A DNA stretch of 64,000 nt from Alphaproteobacteria bacterium (GTDB taxonomy: Bacteria; Pseudomonadota; Alphaproteobacteria; Caulobacterales; Hyphomonadaceae): positions 124,001-188,000 of the forward strand of contig JAAEZZ010000009.1 in assembly GCA_018222605.1 (NCBI GenBank). The letters run 5' to 3'. A program made the position numbers and the translations under genes. Under the pieces are notes generated by a model, which saw only the letters and a program-made list of their open reading frames with translations, was not told the origin of the DNA and searched no databases. Position 1 is the stretch's first letter. Every line of letters begins with the position of its first letter. This document shows, one piece after another, positions 26,784 through 36,304 of the stretch.

Positions 26784-26873
26784 GGTGAGGTGGCCGAGTG
26801 GTCGAAGGCGCACGCCTGGAAAGTGTGTAGGCTAGCAATAGTCTCCAGGGTTCGAATCCCTGTCTCACCGCCA
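26784..26873 (+). tRNA. tRNA-Ser (anticodon GGA)
   Basis: 90 nt including an encoded CCA. The acceptor GGTGAGG pairs with TCTCACC (last pair a G-T wobble). Typical D-arm start TGGCCGAGTGG, anticodon loop CTGGAAA with GGA at 26818-26820, a long variable arm (class II, as expected for Ser), and T-arm GGGTTCGAATCCC. Decodes UCC and UCU. Confidence 0.96.
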
Positions 26874-27037
26874 GCAGATCTTTCAGACAGGATATGGCTT
26901 GTTGTCACTGCATGCGCCGGGCCCATCGATCTGCAATTGTGCATACCTGCCAGTAGATGACAAAGCCTATCCGGCGTGCTCTCAGGCTTGGTTCGAAATT
27001 CTGCCATATCATCGGTAAAGTATGCCCAGCCGGGTAG

Positions 27038-28579
<1,542 letters not shown>

Positions 28580-28726
28580 GACACCGGCTGAACCTGTCCG
28601 CTATTGAATTGGGCGTGCAAAGATTAATCTGTGGCAGGGAAAATACTTTACGGATTTTGAGTTAATATTAACGATTTGGGTGAATTCTGGGCATCTATCT
28701 ATCAAGCCCTTGCCAAGGATTTTGCC

Positions 28727-29209
28727 ATGCTGAAGCGTGTCGCCGCCTCTCTTGCCGGAACCCTCATGATCGGACTTCCAGCCTTCGCTCAGGATCTGGT
28801 CGTAGAGCAGACTGTTGAACGCGCCATCGTGATTGAAGACGAGGAAGGCGGTGTCGAAATGGAATTGCTGCCTGCGGACGAAGTGAAACCTGGCGAGCAG
28901 CTTTTCTACTCAGTCACCTATATCAATGATAGCGAACAGCCCGCGACGGATGTTGTTCTGACTCTGCCTGTGCCGGAAGATGTCAGCCTGCTGGAAGACT
29001 CCGCGGTTGCGGAATATGACGAAGCCTTTGTGGATTTCTCGGTCGATGGCGGCAAGACATATATTTCCGGTGCGCGCCTGGTGTCTGACAGTGCCACGCC
29101 GGCGCATCTGGAAATTCCTGAAGAGATTACGCACATGCGCTGGACCTTCAGCCAGGAAATCGCGCCGAAGGATTCCGGGCGTATTTTCTTCGCAGCGATC
29201 CTTAAATAG
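28727..29209 (+). CDS. Secreted protein with a DUF11-like beta repeat
   Basis: 160 residues from ATG 28727 (AAGGA eight bases upstream), with a signal peptide (MLKRVAASLAGTLMIGLPAFAQ). The mature part is one beta-sandwich-like unit: EVKPGEQLFYSVTYINDSEQPATDVVL then PVPEDVSLLED, matching the DUF11/conserved-repeat pattern found in surface proteins. Acidic throughout, short, no anchor seen. Possible role in the envelope or in adhesion, unproven. Confidence 0.72.
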   Translation: MLKRVAASLAGTLMIGLPAFAQDLVVEQTVERAIVIEDEEGGVEMELLPADEVKPGEQLFYSVTYINDSEQPATDVVLTLPVPEDVSLLEDSAVAEYDEAFVDFSVDGGKTYISGARLVSDSATPAHLEIPEEITHMRWTFSQEIAPKDSGRIFFAAILK

Positions 29210-29270
29210 ATTTCTGGATTTAACCATGGGCAATTGACCCGCAGGCCCTGCCTGACGTAACGCCCTTGCC

Positions 29271-29900
29271 ATGACCCAGGTAAAGATTTGCGGCTTGACC
29301 GATCCGGACCTCGTGCGCTTTGCTGCGCAGAAGGGGGCAGATTGGATCGGCTTTGTGTTCGTTGAGGCGAGCCCCCGTTATGTGACAGAGGCGGCCGCCG
29401 CGACATTGCTTATGCAGGCCGGCCGCTCTGTGCCCGTCGCGCTTCTGGTCAATCCCGATGATGCCCAGATTGAGCGGATCGTTGCGCTGGGTATCCGCAC
29501 CTTGCAGCTGCACGGATCAGAAACGCCTGACCGTGTGGCGGAGATCAAGTCGGCAACGGGTGCAGAGGTCTGGAAAGCCATGGGCGTAGCAACGTCTGAG
29601 GATCTGGAGCGGGCCGCACTCTATACGGCGGCAGATCGCCTGCTCATTGATGCCAAACCGCCAGAAGGCGCTGACCGCACTGGCGGTCATGGCCTCGCTT
29701 TTGACTGGACGCTTATGCAAGGCTGGGGTGCGCCGAAGCCGTGGCTGCTGGCCGGCGGGCTGACGCCGGATAATGTGGGCGAGGCCATCCGGTTAACCGG
29801 CGCGCCAGCCGTCGATGTCTCTTCAGGTGTCGAGCGGCTGAAGGGTCTCAAGGACCGCGCGCTGGTACAGACCTTCATTGAGGCGGCGAAAGCGCAATAG
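29271..29900 (+). CDS. trpF: Phosphoribosylanthranilate isomerase
   Basis: 209 residues, a TIM-barrel enzyme for the third step of tryptophan synthesis. Catalytic Cys in VKICGLTDP (Cys7) and the Asp in LLIDAKPP; phosphate-binding VDVSSGVE near the C-terminus. First gene of the trp cluster, followed after about 100 bp by trpB. Confidence 0.96.
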   Translation: MTQVKICGLTDPDLVRFAAQKGADWIGFVFVEASPRYVTEAAAATLLMQAGRSVPVALLVNPDDAQIERIVALGIRTLQLHGSETPDRVAEIKSATGAEVWKAMGVATSEDLERAALYTAADRLLIDAKPPEGADRTGGHGLAFDWTLMQGWGAPKPWLLAGGLTPDNVGEAIRLTGAPAVDVSSGVERLKGLKDRALVQTFIEAAKAQ

Positions 29901-29944
29901 GAAAGCCGGTCTGTCGCAGCCGGGTTTCATCGCTGCGCTTTCCT
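29901..29944 (+). promoter_or_regulatory. Nested hairpins between trpF and trpB
   Basis: AGGAAAGC (29899-29906) and GCTTTCCT (29937-29944) form an outer stem; CGCAGC and GCTGCG form an inner one. The structure lies just before the trpB Shine-Dalgarno and could be an attenuator or RNA-processing site. There is no T-run and no obvious leader peptide with Trp codons. Confidence 0.3.
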
Positions 29945-29998
29945 TGGCCAGCCCTTCGGTCTAAGTACACACGCGTGATTGCAAGGAAAGCAGGACAA

Positions 29999-31210
29999 AT
30001 GGATTTGCGGAATACATGGGACCAATGGCCTGACGTGAATGGCCGTTTTGGAGAGTTTGGCGGTCGGTATGTGGCCGAAACGCTGATGCCGCTCATCCTT
30101 GAGCTGGAGGCCGAGTACCGCAAGGCCAAGGAAGATCCGGCCTTCAAGGCCCAGATGGACGATTTGTGGACCCATTATGTCGGCCGCCCGTCTCCGCTTT
30201 ACTTTGCCGAGCGTATGACCGAGCATTTCGGCGGCGCGAAGATCTACTTCAAGCGCGACGAGCTGAACCATACCGGCGCGCACAAGATCAATAACTGCCT
30301 GGGCCAGGTTCTGCTGGCCATGCGTATGGGCAAGACGCGCATCATTGCGGAGACCGGGGCAGGCCAGCATGGCGTTGCCACGGCAACCATCTGCGCGCGC
30401 TTTGGCCTGAAATGCGTGGTCTTCATGGGCGAAACCGATGTTGAGCGCCAGAAGCCGAACGTCTTCCGCATGCGTCTGCTGGGTGCCGAGATCGTGCCTG
30501 TCTCTTCCGGCACCGGAACGCTGAAGGACGCAATGAACGAAGCCCTGCGTGACTGGGTGACGAATGTGGAAGACACATTCTACTGCATCGGCACGGCGGC
30601 AGGGCCTCATCCGTATCCGGAACTGGTGCGTGATTTCCAGAGCGTGATCGGCAAGGAAGCGCGGGCCCAGATTCTTGAGCGGGAAGGCCGCCTGCCGGAT
30701 GCCGTCATGGCGTGCATTGGCGGCGGGTCCAATGCGATTGGCCTTTTCCATCCCTTCCTGGAAGACGAAAGCGTTCGCCTGCTTGGGGTTGAAGCGGCGG
30801 GCCACGGCATTGAAACCGGCGAGCATGCGGCGGCCCTGAATGGCGGCAAGCCGGGCATTCTGCATGGCAACAAGACCTACCTTCTGCAGACGGATGACGG
30901 CCAGATCGTGGATGCGCATTCCATCTCTGCCGGTCTCGACTATCCCGGGATCGGGCCGGAGCACGCCTTCCTGCGGGATACAGGACGAGCTGAGTATCTT
31001 TCTTGTACTGACGCTGAGGCGCTTGAGGCGTTCCAGCTTTGCACGCGCCTTGAGGGTATCATTCCGGCGCTTGAGCCTTCTCACGCCATTGCGCGCGTGG
31101 GTGAGGCCGCCAAGGAGCTGGGGCCGGACGGCCTGATCATTCTGAATATGTGCGGCCGGGGCGATAAGGACGTGTTCTCCGTCGCCAAGGCGCTCGGTGT
31201 AGATATGTGA
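29999..31210 (+). CDS. trpB: Tryptophan synthase beta chain
   Basis: 403 residues from ATG 29999 with AGGA just upstream. The PLP lysine is Lys96 in [24 protein letters not shown] and the PLP-phosphate loop [10 protein letters not shown] are also visible. It condenses indole with serine in complex with TrpA. trpA is not adjacent: four unrelated genes (31298-33213) separate them. Confidence 0.98.
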   Translation: MDLRNTWDQWPDVNGRFGEFGGRYVAETLMPLILELEAEYRKAKEDPAFKAQMDDLWTHYVGRPSPLYFAERMTEHFGGAKIYFKRDELNHTGAHKINNCLGQVLLAMRMGKTRIIAETGAGQHGVATATICARFGLKCVVFMGETDVERQKPNVFRMRLLGAEIVPVSSGTGTLKDAMNEALRDWVTNVEDTFYCIGTAAGPHPYPELVRDFQSVIGKEARAQILEREGRLPDAVMACIGGGSNAIGLFHPFLEDESVRLLGVEAAGHGIETGEHAAALNGGKPGILHGNKTYLLQTDDGQIVDAHSISAGLDYPGIGPEHAFLRDTGRAEYLSCTDAEALEAFQLCTRLEGIIPALEPSHAIARVGEAAKELGPDGLIILNMCGRGDKDVFSVAKALGVDM

Positions 31211-31218
31211 CTCCATAC

Positions 31219-31238
31219 ATCAATCATTTTTGATTGAT
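31219..31238. repeat. Inverted repeat ATCAATCA-TTTT-TGATTGAT
   Basis: Perfect 8-bp arms (31219-31226 and 31231-31238) directly after the trpB stop. AT-rich, so a poor terminator; the arm motif recurs in the larger palindrome 11 bp downstream, so an operator is more likely. Confidence 0.5.
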
Positions 31239-31248
31239 ATTTGAAGTG

Positions 31249-31294
31249 TCATCCATAATTGATTGATTCTTGCATATCAATCGATTATGGATGA
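31249..31294. promoter_or_regulatory. Large palindrome in front of the SatD gene
   Basis: 19-bp arms at 31249-31267 and 31276-31294 match at 18 of 19 pairs around an 8-base loop. The arms contain TGATTGAT and ATCAATCG, so with the upstream repeat there are four near-identical motifs. The second arm ends three bases before the GTG start and includes its weak Shine-Dalgarno, so a folded transcript would hide the ribosome site; as DNA it would suit a dimeric helix-turn-helix protein. Confidence 0.55.
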
Positions 31295-31297
31295 TTT

Positions 31298-31969
31298 GTG
31301 GACCTTCAACGCCCTTACTATCTCGTCTTGGGAGACCTCAAACGGTCTACCCAACCTGCTGGAAAGATCGCCCCTGTGGCGATCAACCGCCTGATTCAGG
31401 CTGTATCCCAGGTGTCGCAGACTTATGCGGCAGATCTCGTTCTGCCTATGGAAGTCAATTATGGCGACGAGTTTGCTGGCCTGTTTCACACACCGGCCCG
31501 GATTTATGACGTTATAGACCATTTGAGGGATGCCTTGCGCGGAGCCACGGAGTTTCGTGTGGCAATAGCTTATGATCACATTGGCAATGCAGCCGATACG
31601 ATGAGGCAAATGGGCGGCCCGGCCTTTCAAACCGCGAATGATGCCTTGCTGGAGCTTAAGAAGCGCGATGCATTTTGCACGTGGCATGTCGCAAGCGCAC
31701 TGGAAGATCAGACCCTGACCGTACTGGCGAATGCGGCGGACGGATTGCGCCAGGCTATGACGGACTACCAGTATGAGGTGTTTCGGCTTCTAGGTAGCGG
31801 AATGTCGCAGATTGATATTGCCCGGCGGCTTGAAAAGTTCGAGCAATCAATCTCCACGGCCGCAAAGCGGGGGCAGGCCGACCTTGCCCTCGCGCTGGAT
31901 TTGACTTTACGTCAGCGCTTGAAAGCCTTGCAGGAGGGCGCTCTTGGTCATGCCGATGGATCTGTTTGA
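31298..31969 (+). CDS. SatD-family protein
   Basis: 223 residues from GTG 31298, the only start consistent with the reading frame after the palindrome. It begins YYLVLGDLKRST, has AADLVLPMEVNYGDEFAGLF and ends with a helix-turn-helix-like region (MSQIDIARRLEKFEQSISTAAKRG, about 168-191). This matches the SatD family (PF16264) as I remember it. The function is unknown outside streptococcal acid tolerance. The HTH plus the palindromes upstream suggest autoregulation (inference). Overlaps the next gene by 26 bp. Confidence 0.7.
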   Translation: MDLQRPYYLVLGDLKRSTQPAGKIAPVAINRLIQAVSQVSQTYAADLVLPMEVNYGDEFAGLFHTPARIYDVIDHLRDALRGATEFRVAIAYDHIGNAADTMRQMGGPAFQTANDALLELKKRDAFCTWHVASALEDQTLTVLANAADGLRQAMTDYQYEVFRLLGSGMSQIDIARRLEKFEQSISTAAKRGQADLALALDLTLRQRLKALQEGALGHADGSV

Positions 31970-32405
31970 AGTTGCTCGCTTGCTGCTGGCAGGCGGCGTG
32001 TGTCTGGTGGCCAGCTTTGTTCTTTCGACGCTGATCATCCGCATCGGGATTCCAAAGCTGGATGACGGCACGCGTCCCGGAGCTCCGGGCACGCAGCAAC
32101 ACCCTGTCTTACACGGCATGCTGCCAGAAAGCTCGTCAAAAGCGGTTTTCGACATCAAATCTACGGGCTTCTGGATCGGATTTTGTGAGACGCTGCTGAT
32201 CTTCGTCCTGGTCTTTGCGGGGGCTTTCAGCGCATTGGCGATTATCATCGGTGCCAAGCAATTTGTCCGGAAGGAAGAGATCAAGGCGCGGCCGTCCTAC
32301 TATTTGTTGGGAACATTGGTGAACCTCTGCTGCGCTGTATTATTTGCGTCGCTGGCGCGCGTCTGGGTGACCGGGACAATGTTCGCCGGGCCTACAGGGT
32401 TCTGA
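31944..32405 (+). CDS. Small membrane protein coupled to the SatD gene
   Basis: 153 residues with an N-terminal helix (about 8-30), a soluble loop and two C-terminal helices (about 76-98 and 117-140) joined by AKQFVRKEEIKARPSYYLLGT. That C-terminal pattern recalls membrane partners often encoded beside SatD, but I cannot name the family. AGGAGG at 31932-31937 is six bases before a TTG at 31944 and twelve before ATG 31950, so TTG is preferred. It overlaps the SatD gene by 26 bp. Confidence 0.6.
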   Translation: MVMPMDLFEVARLLLAGGVCLVASFVLSTLIIRIGIPKLDDGTRPGAPGTQQHPVLHGMLPESSSKAVFDIKSTGFWIGFCETLLIFVLVFAGAFSALAIIIGAKQFVRKEEIKARPSYYLLGTLVNLCCAVLFASLARVWVTGTMFAGPTGF

Positions 32406-32441
32406 GGGCTCTGGTAAGAACGCCATAAAAGGGAAAGAGAT

Positions 32442-32837
32442 ATGATCTCCCACATTACGCTCGGTACGAATGATCTAGATCGCGCGATCGCGTTTTATGA
32501 GCCGATCATGCAGGCGCTTGGTCATGTGCGCGTGCCGTTTGAGCGTTCGGACCCTTTCACTATGTGGAAGGGTCCGGACATGGACCGGCCATTGATTGCG
32601 CTGACACGGCCAACCAATGGCGCGCCGCATGAACCCGGAAATGGCCAGATGGTCGCCTTTCTTGCACCGACGCGTTCTGCAGTTGACGCGGTACACGCTC
32701 TGGCCATAACCGCGGGGGGGCAGGATGAAGGCACGCCGGGTTTGCGCCCGCTCTATCATCCGAACTATTACGGCGCGTATTTTCGGGATCTGGATGGCAA
32801 CAAGATTTGTGTCGTCTGCCATGACGCGGTGGACTGA
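32442..32837 (+). CDS. VOC-family (glyoxalase/bleomycin-resistance-like) protein
   Basis: 131 residues with two betaalphabetabetabeta modules: ISHITLGTNDLDRAIAFYEPIMQALG at the N-terminus and YYGAYFRDLDGNKICVVCH at the C-terminus, the DPDGN-type ending typical of the family. Metal ligands may be His4, one acidic residue and the C-terminal region. Substrate unknown. Confidence 0.82.
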   Translation: MISHITLGTNDLDRAIAFYEPIMQALGHVRVPFERSDPFTMWKGPDMDRPLIALTRPTNGAPHEPGNGQMVAFLAPTRSAVDAVHALAITAGGQDEGTPGLRPLYHPNYYGAYFRDLDGNKICVVCHDAVD

Positions 32838-32892
32838 GACGGTGTAAGATGCTCACTGTATTTCATCTGAATGAAGTCTCTGGGGGATTGAT

Positions 32893-33213
32893 GTGACAGA
32901 CCTTCTTCTCATTCGCATTACCTGTCCCTCTCGCCGCGTGGCCGAAGAGATTGGCGATGCTGCGATAGAGCATCGGCTGGCAGCCTGCGCAAATCTGGAA
33001 GGGCCGGTGTCTTCCACCTATCGCTGGAAAGGTGTGGTGGAACAGGCGTTTGAGTTCATTCTCTGGCTGAAAGCGCCCAAAGCGAACTGGGACCGTGTTG
33101 AAGCACTGGTCCTGACACACCATCCTTACGATGTGCCTGCAATGGTGGCTTTGCCTTGCATTCAGGCGAATGCGCCTTATGAGGCGTGGGTTCACGAGAA
33201 CACGGACACCTGA
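32893..33213 (+). CDS. cutA: Divalent-cation tolerance protein CutA
   Basis: 106 residues from GTG 32893 with a G-run upstream; the overlapping ATG at 32891 is immediately followed by a stop. CutA signature LAACANLEGPVSSTYRWKG and TIxxEF-like VVEQAFEFILWLKAP, ending HPYDVPAMVALP. Forms a trimer of the PII-like fold; linked to copper tolerance in E. coli. Its stop and the trpA start overlap as TGATG. Confidence 0.93.
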   Translation: MTDLLLIRITCPSRRVAEEIGDAAIEHRLAACANLEGPVSSTYRWKGVVEQAFEFILWLKAPKANWDRVEALVLTHHPYDVPAMVALPCIQANAPYEAWVHENTDT

Positions 33214-34040
33214 TGCCTACTTCCCGAATTTCTGATGCCTTCGCCCGAGCCAAGGGCGAGAACCGCGCCGCTTTGGTCACTTACATCATGGCCGGCGATC
33301 CTGATCTGGAAACCAGTTTCGAGGCGATGAAAGCGCTGCGCGACAATGGTGCGGACATTATCGAGCTTGGCGCCCCGTTCACCGACCCCATGGCCGATGG
33401 TGCGTCCATCCAGAAAGCCGGCCTGCGTTCGCTGGCCAATGGCACGACACTGCGCGACACGCTTAAACTGGCTGCGCGTTTTCGTGAGGAAGACCAGACG
33501 ACCCCACTGATTTTGATGGGCTATGCCAATCCTGTTTTCCGCATGGGCTATGGCGAATTTGCCAGCGCGGCAGCGGAATCGGGCATTGATGGTACGATTC
33601 TGGTGGATTTGCCGCCCGAAGAGGATGGCGAGCTGCGTGAGGAATACGCAAAGCACGACCTGTCTGTCATCCGCTTGGCGACACCGACAACCCACGAAGC
33701 CCGCATGGCAAAAGTCGCCGAAGGAGCGAGTGGTTTCCTCTATTTTGTTGCTGTGACGGGGGTCACCGGGGCGGGAAGCGCTGATCCGAAAGCGATTTCC
33801 GGGAACATCGAAATGGCTAAACGCGTTTCAGGACTGCCTGTCTGCGTTGGTTTTGGGGTCAAAACTGGCGTACAGGCTGCAGAAATGGCTAAAATAGCCG
33901 ATGGGGTTGTCGTAGGCTCCGCTTTCGTGGACCATGCTGAAAAGGCCCACGAGTCAGGGAATTTTTCCAGTGCGCCGCGGGGAATGGGCGCTCTGGCACA
34001 AGAGTTAAGCTTGGCAATAAAAACGATTGCCAAGCCCTAA
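33213..34040 (+). CDS. trpA: Tryptophan synthase alpha chain
   Basis: 275 residues from ATG 33213 (a GTG at 33186 would extend into cutA). TIM barrel: catalytic Glu in DIIELGAPFTDPMADG and Asp in DGTILVDLPPEE; phosphate loop YFVAVTGVTGAG and GFGVKTG. Cleaves indole-glycerol phosphate and channels indole to TrpB. Translationally coupled to cutA and followed by accD. Confidence 0.97.
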   Translation: MPTSRISDAFARAKGENRAALVTYIMAGDPDLETSFEAMKALRDNGADIIELGAPFTDPMADGASIQKAGLRSLANGTTLRDTLKLAARFREEDQTTPLILMGYANPVFRMGYGEFASAAAESGIDGTILVDLPPEEDGELREEYAKHDLSVIRLATPTTHEARMAKVAEGASGFLYFVAVTGVTGAGSADPKAISGNIEMAKRVSGLPVCVGFGVKTGVQAAEMAKIADGVVVGSAFVDHAEKAHESGNFSSAPRGMGALAQELSLAIKTIAKP

Positions 34041-34068
34041 TAATGAATGCCGCCGAGGAGGTTGAGGC

Positions 34069-35049
34069 ATGAACTGGATTACCAAGGTCACCCCGCCGGG
34101 CCTGAAGACCATGCTCGCAAAGAAGGACACGCCCGACGATCTGTGGGTGAAATGTCCTATTTCCGGAGAGCTCGTCTACAAGACCGATCTGGAGGAAAAC
34201 TGGTATGTCACGCCCGCTGGCGCGCATTTGCGTATCAGCCCGCGTACACGGTTCCGTATCCTGTTCGATGATGAGCGTTGGGAGCCGATCGAGCTGCCTT
34301 CCGTTCCGCATGATCCGTTGAAATTCAAGGATGACAAGCCTTATCCGTCCCGCCTCAAAGCGGCGAAGGCGAAGATTGCTGCGCGCGAAAAGAAGGAAAC
34401 AGAGCAAGGCGGGGCTCCGCTCTTGCAGGATGATTGCATGGTGGCGGCCTATGGCAAGATCGGCGGTGTGCCGACAGTGGTTCTGGTTCAGGACTTTGCC
34501 TTTATGGGTGGTTCTCTCGGCATGGCGGCAGGGGAAGGCTTCATCGCAGCCGCGCAAATGGCGCTGGCGCGCAAGGCCGCTTTTGTTGTCTGCACCGCAT
34601 CCGGTGGCGCGCGCATGCAGGAAGGCACACTCAGCCTGATGCAGATGCCGCGCACGACCCTGGCGATCAATGAACTGGCCGAGGCCAAGCTTCCTTATGT
34701 GGTCGTCCTGACAGACCCGACCTCCGGCGGCGTTTCCGCCTCCTATGCGATGCTGGGCGACGTTCACATTGCCGAGCCGGGCGCAATGATTGCGTTCTCG
34801 GGCCCACGCGTTATCGAACAGACGATCCGGGAAAGCCTGCCGCAAGGCTTCCAGAGGTCTGAATTCCTCCGCGAGAAAGGCCAGGTCGATATCGTCTGCG
34901 ATCGCCGCAAGCTGAAAGAGACCGTGGCCCGCGTGCTGAGCCTGCTTCTGCCAAGCACACGCCGGCGCGAAGATCGCATTCCGGCCTCGTTGACGCCGCC
35001 TAAAACGCATGAGACGAAGGCGGCGAAAGGGAAGGGCAGCACTGCTTGA
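34069..35049 (+). CDS. accD: Acetyl-CoA carboxylase carboxyltransferase subunit beta
   Basis: 326 residues. Carboxyltransferase core with MVAAYGKIGGVPTVVLVQDFAFMGGSLGMAAGEG and VVCTASGGARMQEG. The N-terminal zinc ribbon of E. coli AccD (four Cys) is degenerate: KCPISGE keeps one Cys and VTPAGAH has none, as known in other alphaproteobacteria. Works with AccA (not in the window) to make malonyl-CoA. Its TGA stop lies inside the TTG start of folC. Confidence 0.96.
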   Translation: MNWITKVTPPGLKTMLAKKDTPDDLWVKCPISGELVYKTDLEENWYVTPAGAHLRISPRTRFRILFDDERWEPIELPSVPHDPLKFKDDKPYPSRLKAAKAKIAAREKKETEQGGAPLLQDDCMVAAYGKIGGVPTVVLVQDFAFMGGSLGMAAGEGFIAAAQMALARKAAFVVCTASGGARMQEGTLSLMQMPRTTLAINELAEAKLPYVVVLTDPTSGGVSASYAMLGDVHIAEPGAMIAFSGPRVIEQTIRESLPQGFQRSEFLREKGQVDIVCDRRKLKETVARVLSLLLPSTRRREDRIPASLTPPKTHETKAAKGKGSTA

Positions 35050-36299
35050 TTGGGAACAGTCCAGCCCTGGCGGAGGCGTTGGGGCGGTTCGAGGGGCTCT
35101 ATCCTGAAACGATCCACCTCTCCCTCGACCGTGTTCTGAACGCGCTTGAGGCGATGGGGCGGCCTCAAGACAGATTGCCGCCTGTCATCCACGTTGCCGG
35201 TACAAATGGCAAAGGCTCTACCTGTGCCTTCATGCGCGCGATGATGGAAGCCGCAGGCCTGAGAGTACATGTCTTCAGCAGTCCGCATCTGGTGCGCTTC
35301 AATGAGCGTATTCGGCTGGCAGGAGAGATTGTTGATGATGAGCGTTTGATTTCCTGGCTGGAACGGACCTATGAGGCCATCAATGGCCTTGAGATCACAC
35401 ATTTTGAAGCCACCACAGCGACCGCCTTGCTTGCCTTCTCTGAAGTATATGCAGATGTGCTGATCCTCGAAGTGGGCCTGGGCGGCAGTTATGACGCGAC
35501 CAATGTGATTGATGCGCCTGCGCTCAGCGTGATTACGCCCGTCGATTTCGATCACAAGGCCTTCCTCGGGTCAGACCTGCGCAAGATTGCGGGGGAGAAG
35601 GCCGGCATTATCAAGGCAGGATGTCCGGCGGTGACGGCGATCCAGCGCAAGGTTTGCGATCAGGTTATCGCCGCACGGGCAGAAGAACTGGGCGCGCCGC
35701 TCTATCGCATGAAGGCGCATTTCATTGACGCCATGCCAGAAGATCTGGGCCTTATCGGAGAGCACCAACGTGCAAATGCGGCGCTCGCAGCGATGGCGGT
35801 GCAACTGTTCGGCAATTCGATCCGCATCAGCCAGGAAGAAATCTTTGCCGGGGCTCGCAATGCCAGCTGGCCTGCCCGCATGCAAAAGCTGAAGCCGGGA
35901 CCGGTGACCGCACTGGCCGAAGGACGGGATGTCTGGCTGGATGGCGGACATAATCCGCATGCCGCGCGGGCGATCGCCCGGCATCTTCAGAAATTGCCCG
36001 GCAAGACCGCGCTCGTCTCCGCCATGCTTGCCTCTAAGGATGCGACAGGCTTCTTTATGCCGTTCCGGCAGGTGCGCCCGCAGGTTTTCACCTTGCCAAA
36101 TGCACCAGGACATCAAGGGGCAGAGCCGCAGGATCTGGCCGAGGCGGCAACAACCGCAGGCCTGGAAGCTACAGGCTGCGAAAGCCTGGAAGACGCCATG
36201 GAAGCCGCTGTCGAATCCGGTGCAGACCGTATTCTGATTTGCGGATCGCTCTATCTTGCCGGTGAGGTATTGGCCCGTAACGGTGAGCCACCAAACTAG
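35046..36299 (+). CDS. folC: Bifunctional folylpolyglutamate synthase/dihydrofolate synthase
   Basis: 417 residues from a TTG start at 35046 overlapping the accD stop; no in-frame ATG lies nearby. Mur-ligase fold: VIHVAGTNGKGSTCAFMR (P-loop), FSSPHLVRFNERIR, LEVGLGGSYDATNV and the C-terminal domain WLDGGHNPHAARA. It adds glutamate to dihydropteroate and folates. End of the trp-accD-folC cluster. Confidence 0.94.
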   Translation: MIGNSPALAEALGRFEGLYPETIHLSLDRVLNALEAMGRPQDRLPPVIHVAGTNGKGSTCAFMRAMMEAAGLRVHVFSSPHLVRFNERIRLAGEIVDDERLISWLERTYEAINGLEITHFEATTATALLAFSEVYADVLILEVGLGGSYDATNVIDAPALSVITPVDFDHKAFLGSDLRKIAGEKAGIIKAGCPAVTAIQRKVCDQVIAARAEELGAPLYRMKAHFIDAMPEDLGLIGEHQRANAALAAMAVQLFGNSIRISQEEIFAGARNASWPARMQKLKPGPVTALAEGRDVWLDGGHNPHAARAIARHLQKLPGKTALVSAMLASKDATGFFMPFRQVRPQVFTLPNAPGHQGAEPQDLAEAATTAGLEATGCESLEDAMEAAVESGADRILICGSLYLAGEVLARNGEPPN

Positions 36300-36304
36300 G
36301 CGCG

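Noticed and set aside
29927..31216. Long minus-strand open frame (429 codons) opposite trpB
   Set aside because: It mirrors trpB, has a composition typical of antisense frames in high-GC DNA (rich in Arg, His, Gln, Gly) and no family motif.
31219..31238. Terminator for trpB
   Set aside because: The stem is AT-rich and the same motif recurs in a nearby palindrome, so an operator is more likely.
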